A stretch of 45,603 nt of DNA. Source: Acidobacteria bacterium RIFCSPLOWO2_02_FULL_65_29 (GTDB lineage Bacteria; Acidobacteriota; Vicinamibacteria; Vicinamibacterales; CAVVIG01). This document shows, piece after piece, positions 15,459 through 24,866 of the stretch. Made by a program: the position numbers and the translations under genes. Positions within the stretch are counted from its first letter, which is position 1, and each line of letters starts with the position of its first letter. The notes under the pieces are model-generated. The model ran no database searches. It was not told the origin of the DNA and was given only the letters and a program-made list of their open reading frames with translations. The DNA lies in contig MEKT01000016.1 of assembly GCA_001767435.1 (NCBI GenBank), forward strand, positions 106,783-152,385, written 5' to 3'.

Positions 15459-16531
15459 ATATTGAAGAAGAATTCCGGGATCGCAACGATGTACTTCAAA
15501 TTGAACAACCATCGCAGCAGCATCTTCGCCGGCAGCGACATCATCATCAAGAACAGGAACACCGTCACGTAGTAGCGCGGCGGCCCGAGCTTCTCGTAGT
15601 ACTTCTTGAACGCGGATTTCGCCAGGATCGGCGGCAGCGCGAACGTGTAGACGATCACGAACAGAATGCCGAAGATCTCACGCAGGAACCAGTTCCCTGG
15701 CAGCCCCGTTCGAAGCGCCCGCACCCAGATATACTCCGACAGGTTCACGTTGACGAGCGCCTCGAGCTTGTGCACGTCCCAGTACTCGAACGGCCCAAAG
15801 AAGTTCCAATTCGGCCCGCGCAGGAACGTGCCGAGCACGATGAGCGACACCCACAGAATCACGAACCCGAACAGGAAGATGACGATCTCGGCCTTGCGCT
15901 CGTTGAACGTGTAGTAGCCGTTCCCCTTCGGGTTCTTGTCGATGTAAGGAATCGCGATGAGCCCGACGATGATCAGGCCCGGCAGCACCACGCCGGCCAG
16001 CCACGGGTCGAAGTAGACGAGCATCTCCTGAAGGCCCAGGAAGTACCACGGGGCCTTCGACGGGTTCGGCGTCACCGATCGGTTCGCCGGCTGCTCGAGC
16101 GGCGCCTTGAGCACGATCGACCAGACAATCAGAATCACGGAACAGACGACGAGCGAGATGAGCTCGGTGTAGACGAGGTCCGGCCACACCCACACGCGGT
16201 CCGACTCTTCTTTCTCGATGGGCCCCTTCCCCGCGGCGATGCGCCGGTCGTTCCGCACCGCCTCCCGCATCGCATACCACGTGAGAAACAGGAGCGAGAA
16301 GATGAGCCCGATGATCGGCACGTTGTCGGGCTTGCCGATGATCAGCTGAAAGTTCGGGTCGAAGGCGCCAAACACGAAGAACGCCGTCAGCAGGCCCATC
16401 ATGCTGTAGCCGAAGGCGTTCGACGCGACCTTCTCGCGCTTCCACACCATCACGATGAGCGACAGCACGGCCACGATGAAGTACAGCCGCGGATCGGCCA
16501 GGGCGTTAATTGTCCCCTTCAAAAGACCCAT
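15455..16531 (-). CDS. Cytochrome b C-terminal subunit (subunit IV-like)
   Basis: A 358-residue multi-spanning membrane protein with the quinol-oxidation-site segment PNPSKAPWYFLGLQEML, which corresponds to PEWY-containing cytochrome b C-terminal domains and PetD. It is longer than PetD (about 160), with two extra N-terminal helices and a hydrophilic linker (about 105-120) before the core and several helices after it. With the preceding haem-binding subunit it would form a split cytochrome b. The start is the ATG at 16531 with GAGGA 10 nt upstream; an in-frame TTG at 16549 is less likely. Its TAG stop is part of the repeated leader element that precedes the octaheme gene. Confidence 0.9.
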   Translation of the reverse strand: MGLLKGTINALADPRLYFIVAVLSLIVMVWKREKVASNAFGYSMMGLLTAFFVFGAFDPNFQLIIGKPDNVPIIGLIFSLLFLTWYAMREAVRNDRRIAAGKGPIEKEESDRVWVWPDLVYTELISLVVCSVILIVWSIVLKAPLEQPANRSVTPNPSKAPWYFLGLQEMLVYFDPWLAGVVLPGLIIVGLIAIPYIDKNPKGNGYYTFNERKAEIVIFLFGFVILWVSLIVLGTFLRGPNWNFFGPFEYWDVHKLEALVNVNLSEYIWVRALRTGLPGNWFLREIFGILFVIVYTFALPPILAKSAFKKYYEKLGPPRYYVTVFLFLMMMSLPAKMLLRWLFNLKYIVAIPEFFFNI

Positions 16532-16632
16532 CGGTGACGATCCTCGCAATCAAGAATTCACGATCAAGAATTAAGAATGCGCTGCCGGCGCACGCGACGA
16601 ATTCTTACTTCTTAATTGTCAATGGTAAATTC

Positions 16633-17448
16633 CTAGAGTGGCCCACTAATCCCGCCGTCCTTGCGCACGCGCCAGAAATGCACGGCCATGAGCACCGCGA
16701 TCACGAGCGGCAGGCCGACGCAGTGCAGTACGTAGAACCGCAGCAGCGCGCCCTCGCCCACGAACGACCCGCCCAGCAGCGCGAACCGCGCATCGTCGTA
16801 GGCATGAATGAGCGGCACGTCGCCAAGGCGGAGCAGCGCCGCGCCCGGACCTTCGTGGCCGAGAAACGGGGTCGCGCGCGCCATGTTGGACCCGACCGTG
16901 ATCGCCCAGATGGCCAGCTGGTCCCACGGGAGCAGGTACCCGGTGAACGACAGCAGCAGCGTGAGCACGAGCATGATGACGCCGACCGACCAGTTGAATT
17001 CGCGCGGCGGCTTGTAGGAGCCGGTGAGAAACACGCGGAACATGTGGAGCATCACGGTGATGACCATCGCGTGCGCGCCCCACCGGTGCATCTCGCGCAT
17101 GATGCCGAGCGGCACGTGCTCGCGCAGCGCCACGATGTCGGTGTAGGCGTACTCGAGCGTCGGCCGGTAGTAGAACATCAGCAGCAGGCCGGTGAGCGTC
17201 AGCGACAGGAAGAGGAAGAAGCTCATCCCGCCCATGCACCAGGTGTAGCGCAGCTTGACGCCCGACTTCCGCATCCGCACCGGGTGCAGGTGCAGGAAGA
17301 CGTTCGACAGCATCACGAGCACGCGCGTGCGGTCGCTGTCGGGCCGATCATGGCGGAACACCGACTTCCAGACCTGCGTCTCGGTCAGCCAGTTCCAGAG
17401 CCGGGTCGCCGCTGTCTCTTTCGGATCGATCGTTTTTGTCTCAGCCAT
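16633..17448 (-). CDS. Cytochrome b N-terminal (b6-like) subunit
   Basis: A 271-residue membrane protein with the four-helix haem-binding core of cytochrome b/b6. The two histidine pairs are visible in [21 protein letters not shown] and [28 protein letters not shown], and the loop [23 protein letters not shown] is highly typical. It carries the two b haems that move electrons across the membrane in quinol oxidation. It lies between the Rieske gene and the C-terminal cytochrome b gene, separated from the latter by 101 nt that contain a short inverted AATTAAG/CTTAATT motif. Confidence 0.95.
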   Translation of the reverse strand: MAETKTIDPKETAATRLWNWLTETQVWKSVFRHDRPDSDRTRVLVMLSNVFLHLHPVRMRKSGVKLRYTWCMGGMSFFLFLSLTLTGLLLMFYYRPTLEYAYTDIVALREHVPLGIMREMHRWGAHAMVITVMLHMFRVFLTGSYKPPREFNWSVGVIMLVLTLLLSFTGYLLPWDQLAIWAITVGSNMARATPFLGHEGPGAALLRLGDVPLIHAYDDARFALLGGSFVGEGALLRFYVLHCVGLPLVIAVLMAVHFWRVRKDGGISGPL

Positions 17449-17461
17449 AGTCGCTAACTTC

Positions 17462-17528
17462 GCCAGATCCTCGGATTCGCCAAATCATCAGATTCTCAAA
17501 TTCTCAAATCCTCAAATCCTCAAATTCC
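17462..17528. repeat. Octanucleotide (TCAAATCC) tandem array after Rieske gene
   Basis: Degenerate array of 8-9-nt units (TCAAATCC, TCAAATTC) ending 4 nt before the Rieske stop codon at 17533. It fills most of the space between the Rieske and cytochrome b genes. Confidence 0.8.
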
Positions 17529-17532
17529 AGGA

Positions 17533-18264
17533 TCAGCTTCTCAGGAATGCCTCCGAATCGGCCCATTGCCCGAGCTCCCACTGAAACTTCCGCGCCTTGT
17601 CGACGAGCAACTGGCCATCGTCGGCGAGCACGATGCGCGCACGCTCGAGCGGCCGCGGCGCCGGACCCTCGAAGTTGATGCCCGTGGTCCTGAATCCGCT
17701 GCCGTGGCACGGGCACTTGAACTTGCCTTCGGCCGACAGATAGTTGGGGGTGCAGCCGAGATGTGTGCACGTGACGAGCAAGGCGTAGAACCCGCTCGCC
17801 CGCTGCACGAGGTCGTCGGGCGTTCGGACGATCCAGACGCCGAACTTCTCCTTCCAGCGCTCGTCGACGCCCATGCCGTACTCGTTCGGAAACCCCGCCT
17901 TGAACTGCTGCGGCGGCTCGTTGAGCACGTTGGGAAACATGAAGCGGCCGGTCGCCGCGAGCGCGGCCGCGGAGGCCGCGGTGAACGCGCCCCACGCCAG
18001 ACCCATCCAGGCGCGGCGCGTGAGCAGCGGCGACATGTCGTCCGGATCGCGCGTGGCCGCGGCCGCCGCCTTTGCCGGCGCGGCGGCGGCTTTGGCGGCC
18101 CCACCGCCCAGCGAGGCCGCCGTCGTCGTCTTGCCTGCAAGATCGGGGAGGGGCACGGCCGGGGGCCGGGGTGCGGCCGGACGCGGCGCGTGCGCGGCCG
18201 CCACCGGTGTGGCGGGCGCCGGGCTGGCCGGTTGAGTGCCTTCGGGTTTGGTGTCGTCTGCCAT
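17533..18264 (-). CDS. Rieske iron-sulfur protein of bc-type complex
   Basis: A 243-residue protein. The [2Fe-2S] ligands are in CTHLGC (166-171) and CPCHGSGF (184-191). A single helix after RRAWMGLAWGAFTAASAAALAA (about 83-105) anchors it and resembles a twin-arginine signal anchor (LTRRAWM). The first ~70 residues are an unusual Ala/Pro-rich low-complexity extension that the cofactor domain does not need. It accepts the first electron from quinol and hands it to the c-type cytochrome, here most likely the octaheme protein of the same operon. 18265-18327 is a short CACTAC/TCACGAC repeat stretch. Confidence 0.94.
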   Translation of the reverse strand: MADDTKPEGTQPASPAPATPVAAAHAPRPAAPRPPAVPLPDLAGKTTTAASLGGGAAKAAAAPAKAAAAATRDPDDMSPLLTRRAWMGLAWGAFTAASAAALAATGRFMFPNVLNEPPQQFKAGFPNEYGMGVDERWKEKFGVWIVRTPDDLVQRASGFYALLVTCTHLGCTPNYLSAEGKFKCPCHGSGFRTTGINFEGPAPRPLERARIVLADDGQLLVDKARKFQWELGQWADSEAFLRS

Positions 18265-18327
18265 GTCAGTGGATTCTCAACGGTGGACTATTTCACGACT
18301 TCACTACGGCACTACATCACGACATCA

Positions 18328-19218
18328 CTACAGGGTGCGAAGCGCTTCGAGCGCGGCCTGGCGGACTTTCAGGCTTCGGTCCCCCCGGCTGAGGCCCTCG
18401 ATCGAGGGCCGCAGGCTCGTATCCTTCAGCGTGGCCGCCGCACGGAGACCACTAATGATGACGTCGGCAATCGGGTCCTGGTCGCCCGCCTGGTCGACCT
18501 CGCGCGTGACGACCTGCTCGACGTAAGCGCGATCCAGCATTTGCTTCAGCACGGCCACGCCTTCGGATCGACCGTGGCGCGCCAGCGCGACCGCGGCATT
18601 CCAGCGCACGTCGGGGGCCGAATCCTGAAGCGCCGTTCGAAGCGTCACGGTCTGGGCGTCTCCAGGAAGCGCGCCCAGCGCGTAAACAGCCATCTTCCTG
18701 ATGCCGGCGTCGCTCGATTCGTACAGCGGCTGCAGACGGGGCACCACGCTCTCGTCGCCCGACGAACCGAGGGCCCACATCGCACTGATGCGCGTCTCGC
18801 TGTCGCCCTCCTCCAGAGCGCTCGCGAGCGTAGCGACCGCCTCTGGCGGCAGCGGCGGGTCGAGACGGCCAATCGCGAACGCCAGATAGCGGCGCACGCG
18901 AGGGTCGTCGTCTTTCGCTTCTTTGAAAGCCTTGACGAGCTCGGGACCGAGCGTCTTGTCGGCGCGGACCTTCGGATCGGACATCAACTGCGACAGCTCG
19001 TAGGCCGCGGGCCACTGCCGGTACCAACCGCCGTAGCGGATTTCACCGAGGTAGCCTTCCGCGGAGCGTTCGTCCGCGATGAGCGAACGGAAGCCGAGGA
19101 ACACGAGGACCGCGACGGCGACCACGGCCAAGGGGATCAAGAAAAACTGAACAGCCAGGGCGGGGGCTGCGACGAGTGGATTTCGAGTCGCGGCTGCGCG
19201 CTCGACAAGTTTTTCCAT
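18328..19218 (-). CDS. Membrane-anchored HEAT-repeat protein of bc operon
   Basis: A 296-residue protein with one membrane helix (about 22-44) and then five or six HEAT/PBS-lyase-type repeats (for example ETRISAMWALGSSGDESVVPRLQPLYESSDAGIRKMAVYALGAL and APDVRWNAAVALARHGRSEGVAVLKQML). HEAT repeats are protein-binding scaffolds. As first gene of the bc operon it may assemble or brace the complex; that is inferred from context only. The ATG is at 19218. Upstream (19219-19315) a TTGACC with a weakly spaced -10 on the minus strand may be the operon promoter. Confidence 0.85.
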   Translation of the reverse strand: MEKLVERAAATRNPLVAAPALAVQFFLIPLAVVAVAVLVFLGFRSLIADERSAEGYLGEIRYGGWYRQWPAAYELSQLMSDPKVRADKTLGPELVKAFKEAKDDDPRVRRYLAFAIGRLDPPLPPEAVATLASALEEGDSETRISAMWALGSSGDESVVPRLQPLYESSDAGIRKMAVYALGALPGDAQTVTLRTALQDSAPDVRWNAAVALARHGRSEGVAVLKQMLDRAYVEQVVTREVDQAGDQDPIADVIISGLRAAATLKDTSLRPSIEGLSRGDRSLKVRQAALEALRTL

Positions 19219-19315
19219 GTTAACGGGATCTAAGCGGCGGACCGTCTGGACTGGCCCTGGACTGGCGAAGTTTTACTACGTATCTCCTTCATTGGTCAAG
19301 AGATGAGCTCAAGGC

Positions 19316-19870
19316 TCAAACCTTTGGCAGCGTCACCCCACGCTGCGCCTGGTATTTGCCCTTCTTGTCCTTGTATGACACGTCGCAGGGCTCGTCGCTC
19401 TGGAAGAACACGACCTGCGCGATGCCCTCGTTGGCATAGATCTTGGCCGGGAGCGGCGTGGTGTTCGAGATCTCGATCGTCACGTGCCCTTCCCACTCGG
19501 GCTCGAAGGGGGTCACGTTGACGATGATCCCACAGCGCGCGTAGGTGGATTTGCCCAGGCACACGGTGAGGACATCGCGCGGAATACGGAAATATTCGAT
19601 GGTGCGCGCCAGCGCAAACGAGTTGGGCGGGATGATGCAGACGTCGGCCTTGATATCCACGAATGACTTGGGGTCGAAGTTCTTGGGATCGACGACCGTG
19701 TTGTAGATATTGGTGAAGACCTTGAAGTCGTCGGCCACGCGGATGTCGTAGCCGTACGACGAGACGCCATAGGACACGACGCCCTCGCGCGTCTGGCTTT
19801 CCACGAAGGGCTCGATCATCCGGTGCTCGAGCGCCATTTTCTTGATCCAGCGGTCGGGTTTGATGGACAT
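19316..19870 (-). CDS. dcd: dCTP deaminase
   Basis: dCTP deaminase makes dUTP for thymidylate synthesis. The 184-residue protein has [24 protein letters not shown], the [29 protein letters not shown] core with the catalytic-region residues, and [37 protein letters not shown] with the catalytic Glu. The open frame runs to 19897, but the family start is MSIKPD, so I use the ATG at 19870. TATAAT (19886-19881) lies 10 nt before this ATG and no Shine-Dalgarno is seen, so the transcript may be nearly leaderless. Confidence 0.95.
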   Translation of the reverse strand: MSIKPDRWIKKMALEHRMIEPFVESQTREGVVSYGVSSYGYDIRVADDFKVFTNIYNTVVDPKNFDPKSFVDIKADVCIIPPNSFALARTIEYFRIPRDVLTVCLGKSTYARCGIIVNVTPFEPEWEGHVTIEISNTTPLPAKIYANEGIAQVVFFQSDEPCDVSYKDKKGKYQAQRGVTLPKV

Positions 19871-19880
19871 GAGACCGCAG

Positions 19881-19886
19881 ATTATA
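19881..19886 (-). promoter_or_regulatory. dcd -10 box
   Basis: Perfect TATAAT on the minus strand, 10 nt before the dcd ATG, preceded by TGCAC. A consensus -35 is lacking. Confidence 0.45.
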
Positions 19887-19906
19887 GTGCAGTCCAAGCC
19901 TTGTTC

Positions 19907-20101
19907 TCACCGCCGGAATAGGGCGAACAGGAGCGTGAGAAGGATGCTCACGACGATGGAGGTCGCCAGCGGAAGATAGAACGAGAAATTGCCGCGCTTG
20001 ACGACGATGTCGCCGGGGAGACGGAAGATCGGCACGCCGAGCATCACGACCAGCCCGAGGGCCGTGATGGCGAGGCCGATCAGCACCAGTGTCTTACCCA
20101 T
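19907..20101 (-). CDS. DUF2905 small membrane protein
   Basis: A 64-residue protein with two membrane helices (LVLIGLAITALGLVVMLGV and FSFYLPLATSIVVSILLTLLFALF) around the conserved loop PIFRLPGDIVVKRGNFSFYLP, which identifies DUF2905. Its function is unknown. I start at the ATG encoding MGKTLVLIG at 20101; the open frame to 20140 reads into an inverted repeat. It lies 36 bp before dcd on the same strand. Confidence 0.85.
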   Translation of the reverse strand: MGKTLVLIGLAITALGLVVMLGVPIFRLPGDIVVKRGNFSFYLPLATSIVVSILLTLLFALFRR

Positions 20102-20110
20102 GAAACTCTG

Positions 20111-20228
20111 CACCACAAAAGACACAGAGGACACGAGCACCTGTGGGCTGGCCTTGGACAGGACCCGCGCCGGTTGTGAGACCGGCTGTAACGATTTTCA
20201 ATCTGTGTCCTCTGAGTCCTCCGTGGTG
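20111..20228. repeat. Long interrupted inverted repeat
   Basis: Arms CACCACAAAAGACACAGAGG (from 20111) and the opposing CTGTGTCCTCTGAG...CCGTGGTG (to 20228) are complementary with a few mismatches around an ~80-nt interior. It occupies the space between ndk and the DUF2905 gene. Two other long inverted repeats in this window (24797-24865, 37506-37587) also sit between genes. Confidence 0.7.
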
Positions 20229-20257
20229 GCGATGTTACGCGACGATGACGGCTGATC

Positions 20258-20674
20258 TCAGGCCAGGTCCACACCTGCGAAAAAGTACCCGATCTCGTAC
20301 GCTGCCGTCTCGGGCGCATCCGAGCCGTGTGTGGCGTTTCGCTCGATCGACTGGGCGAACTCCTTACGGAGCGTGCCGGAATCGGCCTTGGCCGGATCGG
20401 TCGCGCCCATGAGGGTCCGCCACTGCCTGATGGCATCGGGCGCCTCGAGCACCATGACGATCGCGGGCCCAGACGACATGAAACTCGTGAGGCTGGCGAA
20501 AAACGGCCGCTCGCGATGCACCGCGTAGAAGCCTTCGGCCTCGCGCTTCGACAGTTGGACACGACGCATCGCCCGGATGGTGAATCCGGCGTCCTCGATG
20601 CGCCGAATGATTCTCCCCGTGACGCGTCGCTCGACCGCGTCGGGCTTGATGATGGCAAGCGTGCGTTCGCCCAC
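20258..20674 (-). CDS. ndk: Nucleoside diphosphate kinase
   Basis: Transfers the terminal phosphate between nucleoside triphosphates and diphosphates through a phosphohistidine. The 138-residue protein has [15 protein letters not shown] at the start and the active-site histidine H116 in NATHGSDA, with [17 protein letters not shown] in between, all typical. I choose the GTG at 20674, whose first G is also the last base of the korB stop (TAGTG), so translation is coupled to korB. The same TAGTG junction joins hisS and aspS. Confidence 0.95.
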   Translation of the reverse strand: MGERTLAIIKPDAVERRVTGRIIRRIEDAGFTIRAMRRVQLSKREAEGFYAVHRERPFFASLTSFMSSGPAIVMVLEAPDAIRQWRTLMGATDPAKADSGTLRKEFAQSIERNATHGSDAPETAAYEIGYFFAGVDLA

Positions 20675-21696
20675 TACCTGAGCGACTCCATGATCTCTTC
20701 GAGCGCCTCGCGTCCTGGTCGCACGCGCTCCAACGGCAGAAACGCGAGCGGCTCGTCCACCGTGTTGAGCTGTTCCAGGAAATCGTCCCGATCCGGCTCG
20801 ATGTAGACGATCCCGGTGGCGAACTCGCCGCGTCGTTGTGTCTCGTGCAGCCGCTTCAGCGCCGCGATCTTGTCGGTCGGGTCGTAACCGTCCTCGAGCT
20901 TCTTCAAATACAGCTTCGACCCGTCGTGCATCGTCACTTCCTGTGTCGTGCCGGGCGCATAGTCGACGCTGATGTCCTCGAAAAACGGCACGAAGCTGAC
21001 CTCTTCGAGCGGATCGTCGTGGTCCTTCACGTAGGCGTAGCTCTTGGTCGACCCTTCGTGATCGTTGAACGTGACGCACGGCGAGATGACGTCCAGCATC
21101 ACCGTCCCGCGGTGCGCGAGCGCGGCCTTGAGGATCGCGAGCAGCTGCTTCTTGTCGCCCGAGAACGACCGCGCCACGAAGGTGGCGCCGAGCTCGATGG
21201 CGAGCGCGCAGGTGTCGATCGGCGGCAGGTCGTTGACGACCCCGGTCTTGAGCCTCGACCCGAGGTCGGCGGTGGGCGAGAACTGGCCCTTGGTCAGGCC
21301 GTAGCACCCGTTGTCTTCGATGATGTAGATGATCGGCAGATTTCGGCGCATCAGGTGCACGAACTGCCCGATGCCGATGGCCCCCGTGTCGCCGTCGCCG
21401 CTGATGCCGATGGCGATGAGCGTGCCGTTGGCCAGCAGCGCCCCCGTCCCGACCGATGGCATGCGGCCGTGGACGGCGTTGAACCCGTGAGCGGAACCTA
21501 GAAAATAGGCCGGGCTCTTGCTCGAGCAGCCGATCCCCGACAGCTTGACGACGCGGCTCGGCTCGATGCCCATCTCGAAGAAGGCGTCGACGATGCGCTC
21601 GGAAATGGCATTGTGGCCGCAGCCAGCGCAGAGAGTGGTCTTGCTGCCTCTGTAGGAAACCGCTTCCAGTCCGATTCGATTCGTTTTTCCAGCCAT
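20674..21696 (-). CDS. korB: 2-oxoglutarate:ferredoxin oxidoreductase, beta subunit
   Basis: The thiamine-diphosphate-binding beta subunit, 340 aa. CAGCGHNAI near the N-terminus, [12 protein letters not shown], the TPP/Mg motif [41 protein letters not shown], and [11 protein letters not shown] are characteristic of the OFOR family. With korA it converts 2-oxoglutarate and CoA to succinyl-CoA, CO2 and reduced ferredoxin. Pyruvate or another oxoacid cannot be excluded by sequence alone, but the neighbouring sucCD genes favour 2-oxoglutarate. It lies 4 bp after korA. Confidence 0.92.
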   Translation of the reverse strand: MAGKTNRIGLEAVSYRGSKTTLCAGCGHNAISERIVDAFFEMGIEPSRVVKLSGIGCSSKSPAYFLGSAHGFNAVHGRMPSVGTGALLANGTLIAIGISGDGDTGAIGIGQFVHLMRRNLPIIYIIEDNGCYGLTKGQFSPTADLGSRLKTGVVNDLPPIDTCALAIELGATFVARSFSGDKKQLLAILKAALAHRGTVMLDVISPCVTFNDHEGSTKSYAYVKDHDDPLEEVSFVPFFEDISVDYAPGTTQEVTMHDGSKLYLKKLEDGYDPTDKIAALKRLHETQRRGEFATGIVYIEPDRDDFLEQLNTVDEPLAFLPLERVRPGREALEEIMESLR

Positions 21697-21700
21697 CTTC

Positions 21701-23593
21701 CTACTCTCCCCCCGTCATGCCCGAACGGGAGACGCGCTCCGTGTCCTTCTTCGCCACTTCGAAGCCTTCCTGCGCGAGCACGCTGTCGGTGACCGTGCGC
21801 GCGTCGAGCGGGAGGCCGTCGTAGTGGAGCACGCTCCGCAGCTTCTTCTGGCGATCCGGGCTGAGATCCAGGCGCATCAGCTGCAGGAGCTGCGCGTCTC
21901 GGTTCTGCTCGATCACATAGATACGGTCGTGCGCGTCGATGAACGTCGCCAGATCGTCGGTGAACGGATACGCGCGCAGGCGGTAGTACGACGTGCTCAC
22001 GTCGGTCTCTTCACGCAGCTGATCCCGGCTCTCGGTGATGGCCCAATGGGACGTGCCGAAGCCGAGGAGTCCAATATCGGCGCCGGCCCTCAGATCGATC
22101 GCCGGCTTCGGCACGAACGCGCGCGCGGTCTCGAACTTACGCGCCAGCCGGTCGACGTTCTCCACGTAGTCGTTCGGGCGCTCGCTGTACTGGGCCTTCG
22201 CGTTATGGCCGGACCCTCGGGTGAAATAGGCCGGCATGCCGTCGCCCGGCACCGAACGGTACGGGATGCCGTCGCCGTCGACGTCCTTGTATCGGCCCCA
22301 TTCGCCCAGCGTTTTGAGCGTTTCCGCATTCAACCGCTTGCCCCGGTTGATCGGCGTGGTGGGGTACGTGAATGCGCTCGACATCCAGTTGTTCATACCC
22401 AGGTCGAGATCGAGCATCACGAACACCGGCGTCTGGAACTGCTCGGCCAGGTCGAATGCCTCCTGCGCCATCGTGTAGCACTCCTCCACCGAGGAGGGCA
22501 TGATCATGATGTGCTTGGTGTCGCCGTGGGAGAGAAAGGCGATCGTGAGGAGGTCGCCCTGCGCGGTGCGCGTCGGCAGGCCCGTGGACGGCCCGACGCG
22601 CTGGACGTCGAAGATGACCGCCGGCGTTTCCGCGTAGTACGCCAAGCCGCTGAACTCCGACATGAGCGAGATGCCCGGGCCAGATGTCGCGGTCATCGCG
22701 CGCGCACCCGCCCAGCTGGCGCCGATCACCATGCCGAGCGACGCGATCTCGTCTTCGGCCTGGACGATCGCAAACGTGGCCTTCCCCGTCGCCTTGTCGA
22801 CGCGGTACTTCTTCATGTAGCCGATGAGCGACTCGCAGAGCGACGAGGACGGCGTAATCGGGTACCACGCGACCACCGTGACGCCCGCCATCATGCAGCC
22901 AATCGCGGCCGCCGCGTTTCCTTCGATCAGGATCTTGCCGGCGGTCTCGTTCATCGGCTCGATCGCAAACGGATCCTGCTTCGCGAGTTTGGCTTCGGCG
23001 TAGTCCCAGCCCGCCTTGAGCGCCCCCTGGTTGAGGGCAACGGCCTTGCCCTTTTTTCCGAACTGCCTGCTGAGCGCCTTCTCCATCAGCGCCATGTCAA
23101 TCCCGAGGAGCTTGGCGAGGACGCCGTCGTAGATCATGTTGCGTACGAGCCGGCGCAGTTTCGCATCGGGGCACACCGGGCCGACCAGCTTGTCGAACGG
23201 CACCGGATAGAACACGAGGTCGGTGCGAAGCGCGTTCAGCTTGAGCGGCTCGTCGTACACCACCGCCGCGCCCGGATCGAGCGTCAGCACGTCCTCCTTG
23301 GCCGTCTCCGGATTCATCGCGACCAGGAAGTCGACTTCCTTCTTCCTGCCGATATAGCCGCGCGTGCTCGCGCGAATCGTGTACCAGGTGGGCAGTCCCG
23401 CGATGTTGGACGGGAACATGTTCTTGCCCGAGACGGGGACGCCCATCAGCAGGATGGACCTGAGCAGCACCATGTTGGCTGTCTGACTGCCGGACCCGTT
23501 GACGGTGGCCACCTGGATGCTGAAATCGTTCACGACGCGCTCGGCGCGTCCGTGCGCGCGGTTCTCCTGAACGGTGAGGTCTGTCGGTAGCAT
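21701..23593 (-). CDS. korA: 2-oxoglutarate:ferredoxin oxidoreductase, fused gamma-alpha subunit
   Basis: A 630-residue subunit in which the gamma domain (about 18-195, GSGSQTANMVLLRSILLMGVPVSGKNMFPSNIAGLPTWYTIR) is fused to the alpha domain (from ILIEGNAAAAIGCMMAGVTVVAWYPITPSSSLCE). YPITPSS and ATSGPGISLMSEF are hallmark segments. The frame stays open to 23776, but the family start is MLPTDLTVQEN, so I use the ATG at 23593, which has AGAGGA about 11 nt upstream. A TATAAT at 23671-23666 gives a leader of roughly 65 nt. It forms an operon with korB and ndk. Confidence 0.93.
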   Translation of the reverse strand: MLPTDLTVQENRAHGRAERVVNDFSIQVATVNGSGSQTANMVLLRSILLMGVPVSGKNMFPSNIAGLPTWYTIRASTRGYIGRKKEVDFLVAMNPETAKEDVLTLDPGAAVVYDEPLKLNALRTDLVFYPVPFDKLVGPVCPDAKLRRLVRNMIYDGVLAKLLGIDMALMEKALSRQFGKKGKAVALNQGALKAGWDYAEAKLAKQDPFAIEPMNETAGKILIEGNAAAAIGCMMAGVTVVAWYPITPSSSLCESLIGYMKKYRVDKATGKATFAIVQAEDEIASLGMVIGASWAGARAMTATSGPGISLMSEFSGLAYYAETPAVIFDVQRVGPSTGLPTRTAQGDLLTIAFLSHGDTKHIMIMPSSVEECYTMAQEAFDLAEQFQTPVFVMLDLDLGMNNWMSSAFTYPTTPINRGKRLNAETLKTLGEWGRYKDVDGDGIPYRSVPGDGMPAYFTRGSGHNAKAQYSERPNDYVENVDRLARKFETARAFVPKPAIDLRAGADIGLLGFGTSHWAITESRDQLREETDVSTSYYRLRAYPFTDDLATFIDAHDRIYVIEQNRDAQLLQLMRLDLSPDRQKKLRSVLHYDGLPLDARTVTDSVLAQEGFEVAKKDTERVSRSGMTGGE

Positions 23594-23665
23594 GCGTGGG
23601 AGTTCCTCTAGGACCTGAACTCGGGTGATCCCTGCGGCCCGAGTGGCAGGGAAACGATCCAACTG

Positions 23666-23671
23666 ATTATA
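23666..23671 (-). promoter_or_regulatory. korA -10 box
   Basis: TATAAT on the minus strand, about 73 nt before the korA ATG. The matching -35 is weak. 23594-23759 otherwise holds degenerate CAGCTCTCAGC-like repeats (23707-23745). Confidence 0.4.
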
Positions 23672-23759
23672 ACATGCGGGTTTGCGGCGACATTTGATAG
23701 GGGCCATCCAGCCATCAGCGCTCAGCTGTCGGCTCTCAGCTTGCACCGAACGTATCAAC

Positions 23760-23866
23760 GTGGGGCTCCGCCCCACACCCCGGCTCGGTCGCTTGCGGGG
23801 ACCCCTACGCCCCGCGCCGCTCCCTCGCAGGCGCGCCGTGCGCGCCTAGCCCGTTATCGGGAACGA
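23760..23866. repeat. Multi-hairpin composite repeat, copy A
   Basis: Begins with the hairpin GTGGGGC-TCC-GCCCCAC, followed by CCCCGGCTCGGTCGC, a GGGGACCCC/ACGCCCCGC section and the hairpin GGCGCGC-CGT-GCGCGCC, then CTAGCCCGTTA. The terminal stem found in copies B and C is cut short here. It lies between sucD and korA. Confidence 0.85.
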
Positions 23867-23898
23867 ACTCTGCCCTAATGCTCTTTGCCCTATTGCCC

Positions 23899-24780
23899 TC
23901 AGCCTTGAGCCCTGAGCCCTGCTTTGATCGCGCTCCCCATATCGGCCGGACTCTTGACCACCGTCACGCCCGCCGCCGCGAGCGCCGCCATCTTCTCGGC
24001 CGCCGTGCCCTTGCCGCCGGCGATGATCGCGCCCGCATGCCCCATGCGGCGCCCGGGCGGGGCCGTCTGCCCAGCGATGAACGCGACCACGGGCTTCCTG
24101 AAATGCGCTTTGATCCAGGCAGCGGCTTCTTCTTCGGCGCTCCCGCCGATCTCGCCAATCATGATGACCGCTTCGGTGTCGGCGTCCTCGGCGAAGAGCT
24201 TCAGCGCGTCGATGTGCGTCGTGCCGATCAACGGGTCGCCTCCGATGCCGATGCACGTGGTCTGTCCCAGACCGAGCCGCGTCAACTGATGGATCGCTTC
24301 GTAGGTGAGCGTGCCGCTCTTCGACACGATCCCGATGCGCCCCTCCTTGCAGATGTGGCCAGGGATGATGCCGGCCTTGGCCTTCCCCGCCGAGATGATG
24401 CCGGGGCAATTGGGGCCGACCAGACGCGTCGCCGGACGCGTTTTGAGAAACGTCATCGCGCGCATCATGTCGATCGTGGGAATGCCTTCGGTGATGCAGA
24501 CCACGACGCCGATGCCCGCGTCGGCGGTCTCCATGATGGCGTCGGCCGCGAACGCCGGCGGCACGAAGATCACCGACGCGTTGGCGCCGGTCTTCTCGAC
24601 GGCCTGGCGGACGGTGTCGAAGATTGGCCATCCTTCGTGCGTCGAGCCGCCCTTGCCAGGCGTCACCCCGGCGACGACGGTTGTGCCGTAGGCCGCCGCC
24701 TGCTTGGCGTGAAACGTCCCTTCGCGTCCCGTGAGGCCCTGGACGATCAGCCGCGTGGATTTGTCTATGAGGACAGACAT
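23899..24780 (-). CDS. sucD: Succinyl-CoA synthetase, alpha subunit
   Basis: The CoA-binding alpha subunit, 293 aa, which carries the phosphohistidine ([16 protein letters not shown]). Other landmarks are [41 protein letters not shown] and [11 protein letters not shown] start at MSVLIDKST (24780); the upstream seven codons to 24801 lack similarity and no good ribosome site is visible for either. The C-terminal codons (GLRAQG) and stop run directly into degenerate GGGCTCA heptads (23870-23920). sucC lies 86 bp upstream, separated by a long hairpin. Confidence 0.95.
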   Translation of the reverse strand: MSVLIDKSTRLIVQGLTGREGTFHAKQAAAYGTTVVAGVTPGKGGSTHEGWPIFDTVRQAVEKTGANASVIFVPPAFAADAIMETADAGIGVVVCITEGIPTIDMMRAMTFLKTRPATRLVGPNCPGIISAGKAKAGIIPGHICKEGRIGIVSKSGTLTYEAIHQLTRLGLGQTTCIGIGGDPLIGTTHIDALKLFAEDADTEAVIMIGEIGGSAEEEAAAWIKAHFRKPVVAFIAGQTAPPGRRMGHAGAIIAGGKGTAAEKMAALAAAGVTVVKSPADMGSAIKAGLRAQG

Positions 24781-24796
24781 GCGTGTCTCAAATACA

Positions 24797-24865
24797 GCCA
24801 CGAAAGAACGAAATCACGAAAAAGAATTCCATTCTGAATTTTTCGTGTTTTTTTGTTTTCGTGGC
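24797..24865. repeat. Long AT-rich hairpin between sucC and sucD
   Basis: A 69-bp near-perfect palindrome: GCCACGAAA at one end opposes TTTTCGTGGC at the other, with inner arms TCACGAAAAAGAATTC and GAATTTTTCGTG. It starts one base after the sucC stop codon (minus strand). It could attenuate sucD relative to sucC or stabilise the sucC message. Confidence 0.85.
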
Positions 24866-24866
24866 G

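Noticed and set aside
17504-17995. Open frame ending in LILEFEDLRI on the minus strand
   Set aside because: It lies within the Rieske gene in another frame and ends in the repeat array. The Rieske frame has both cluster motifs, so this one is a shadow.
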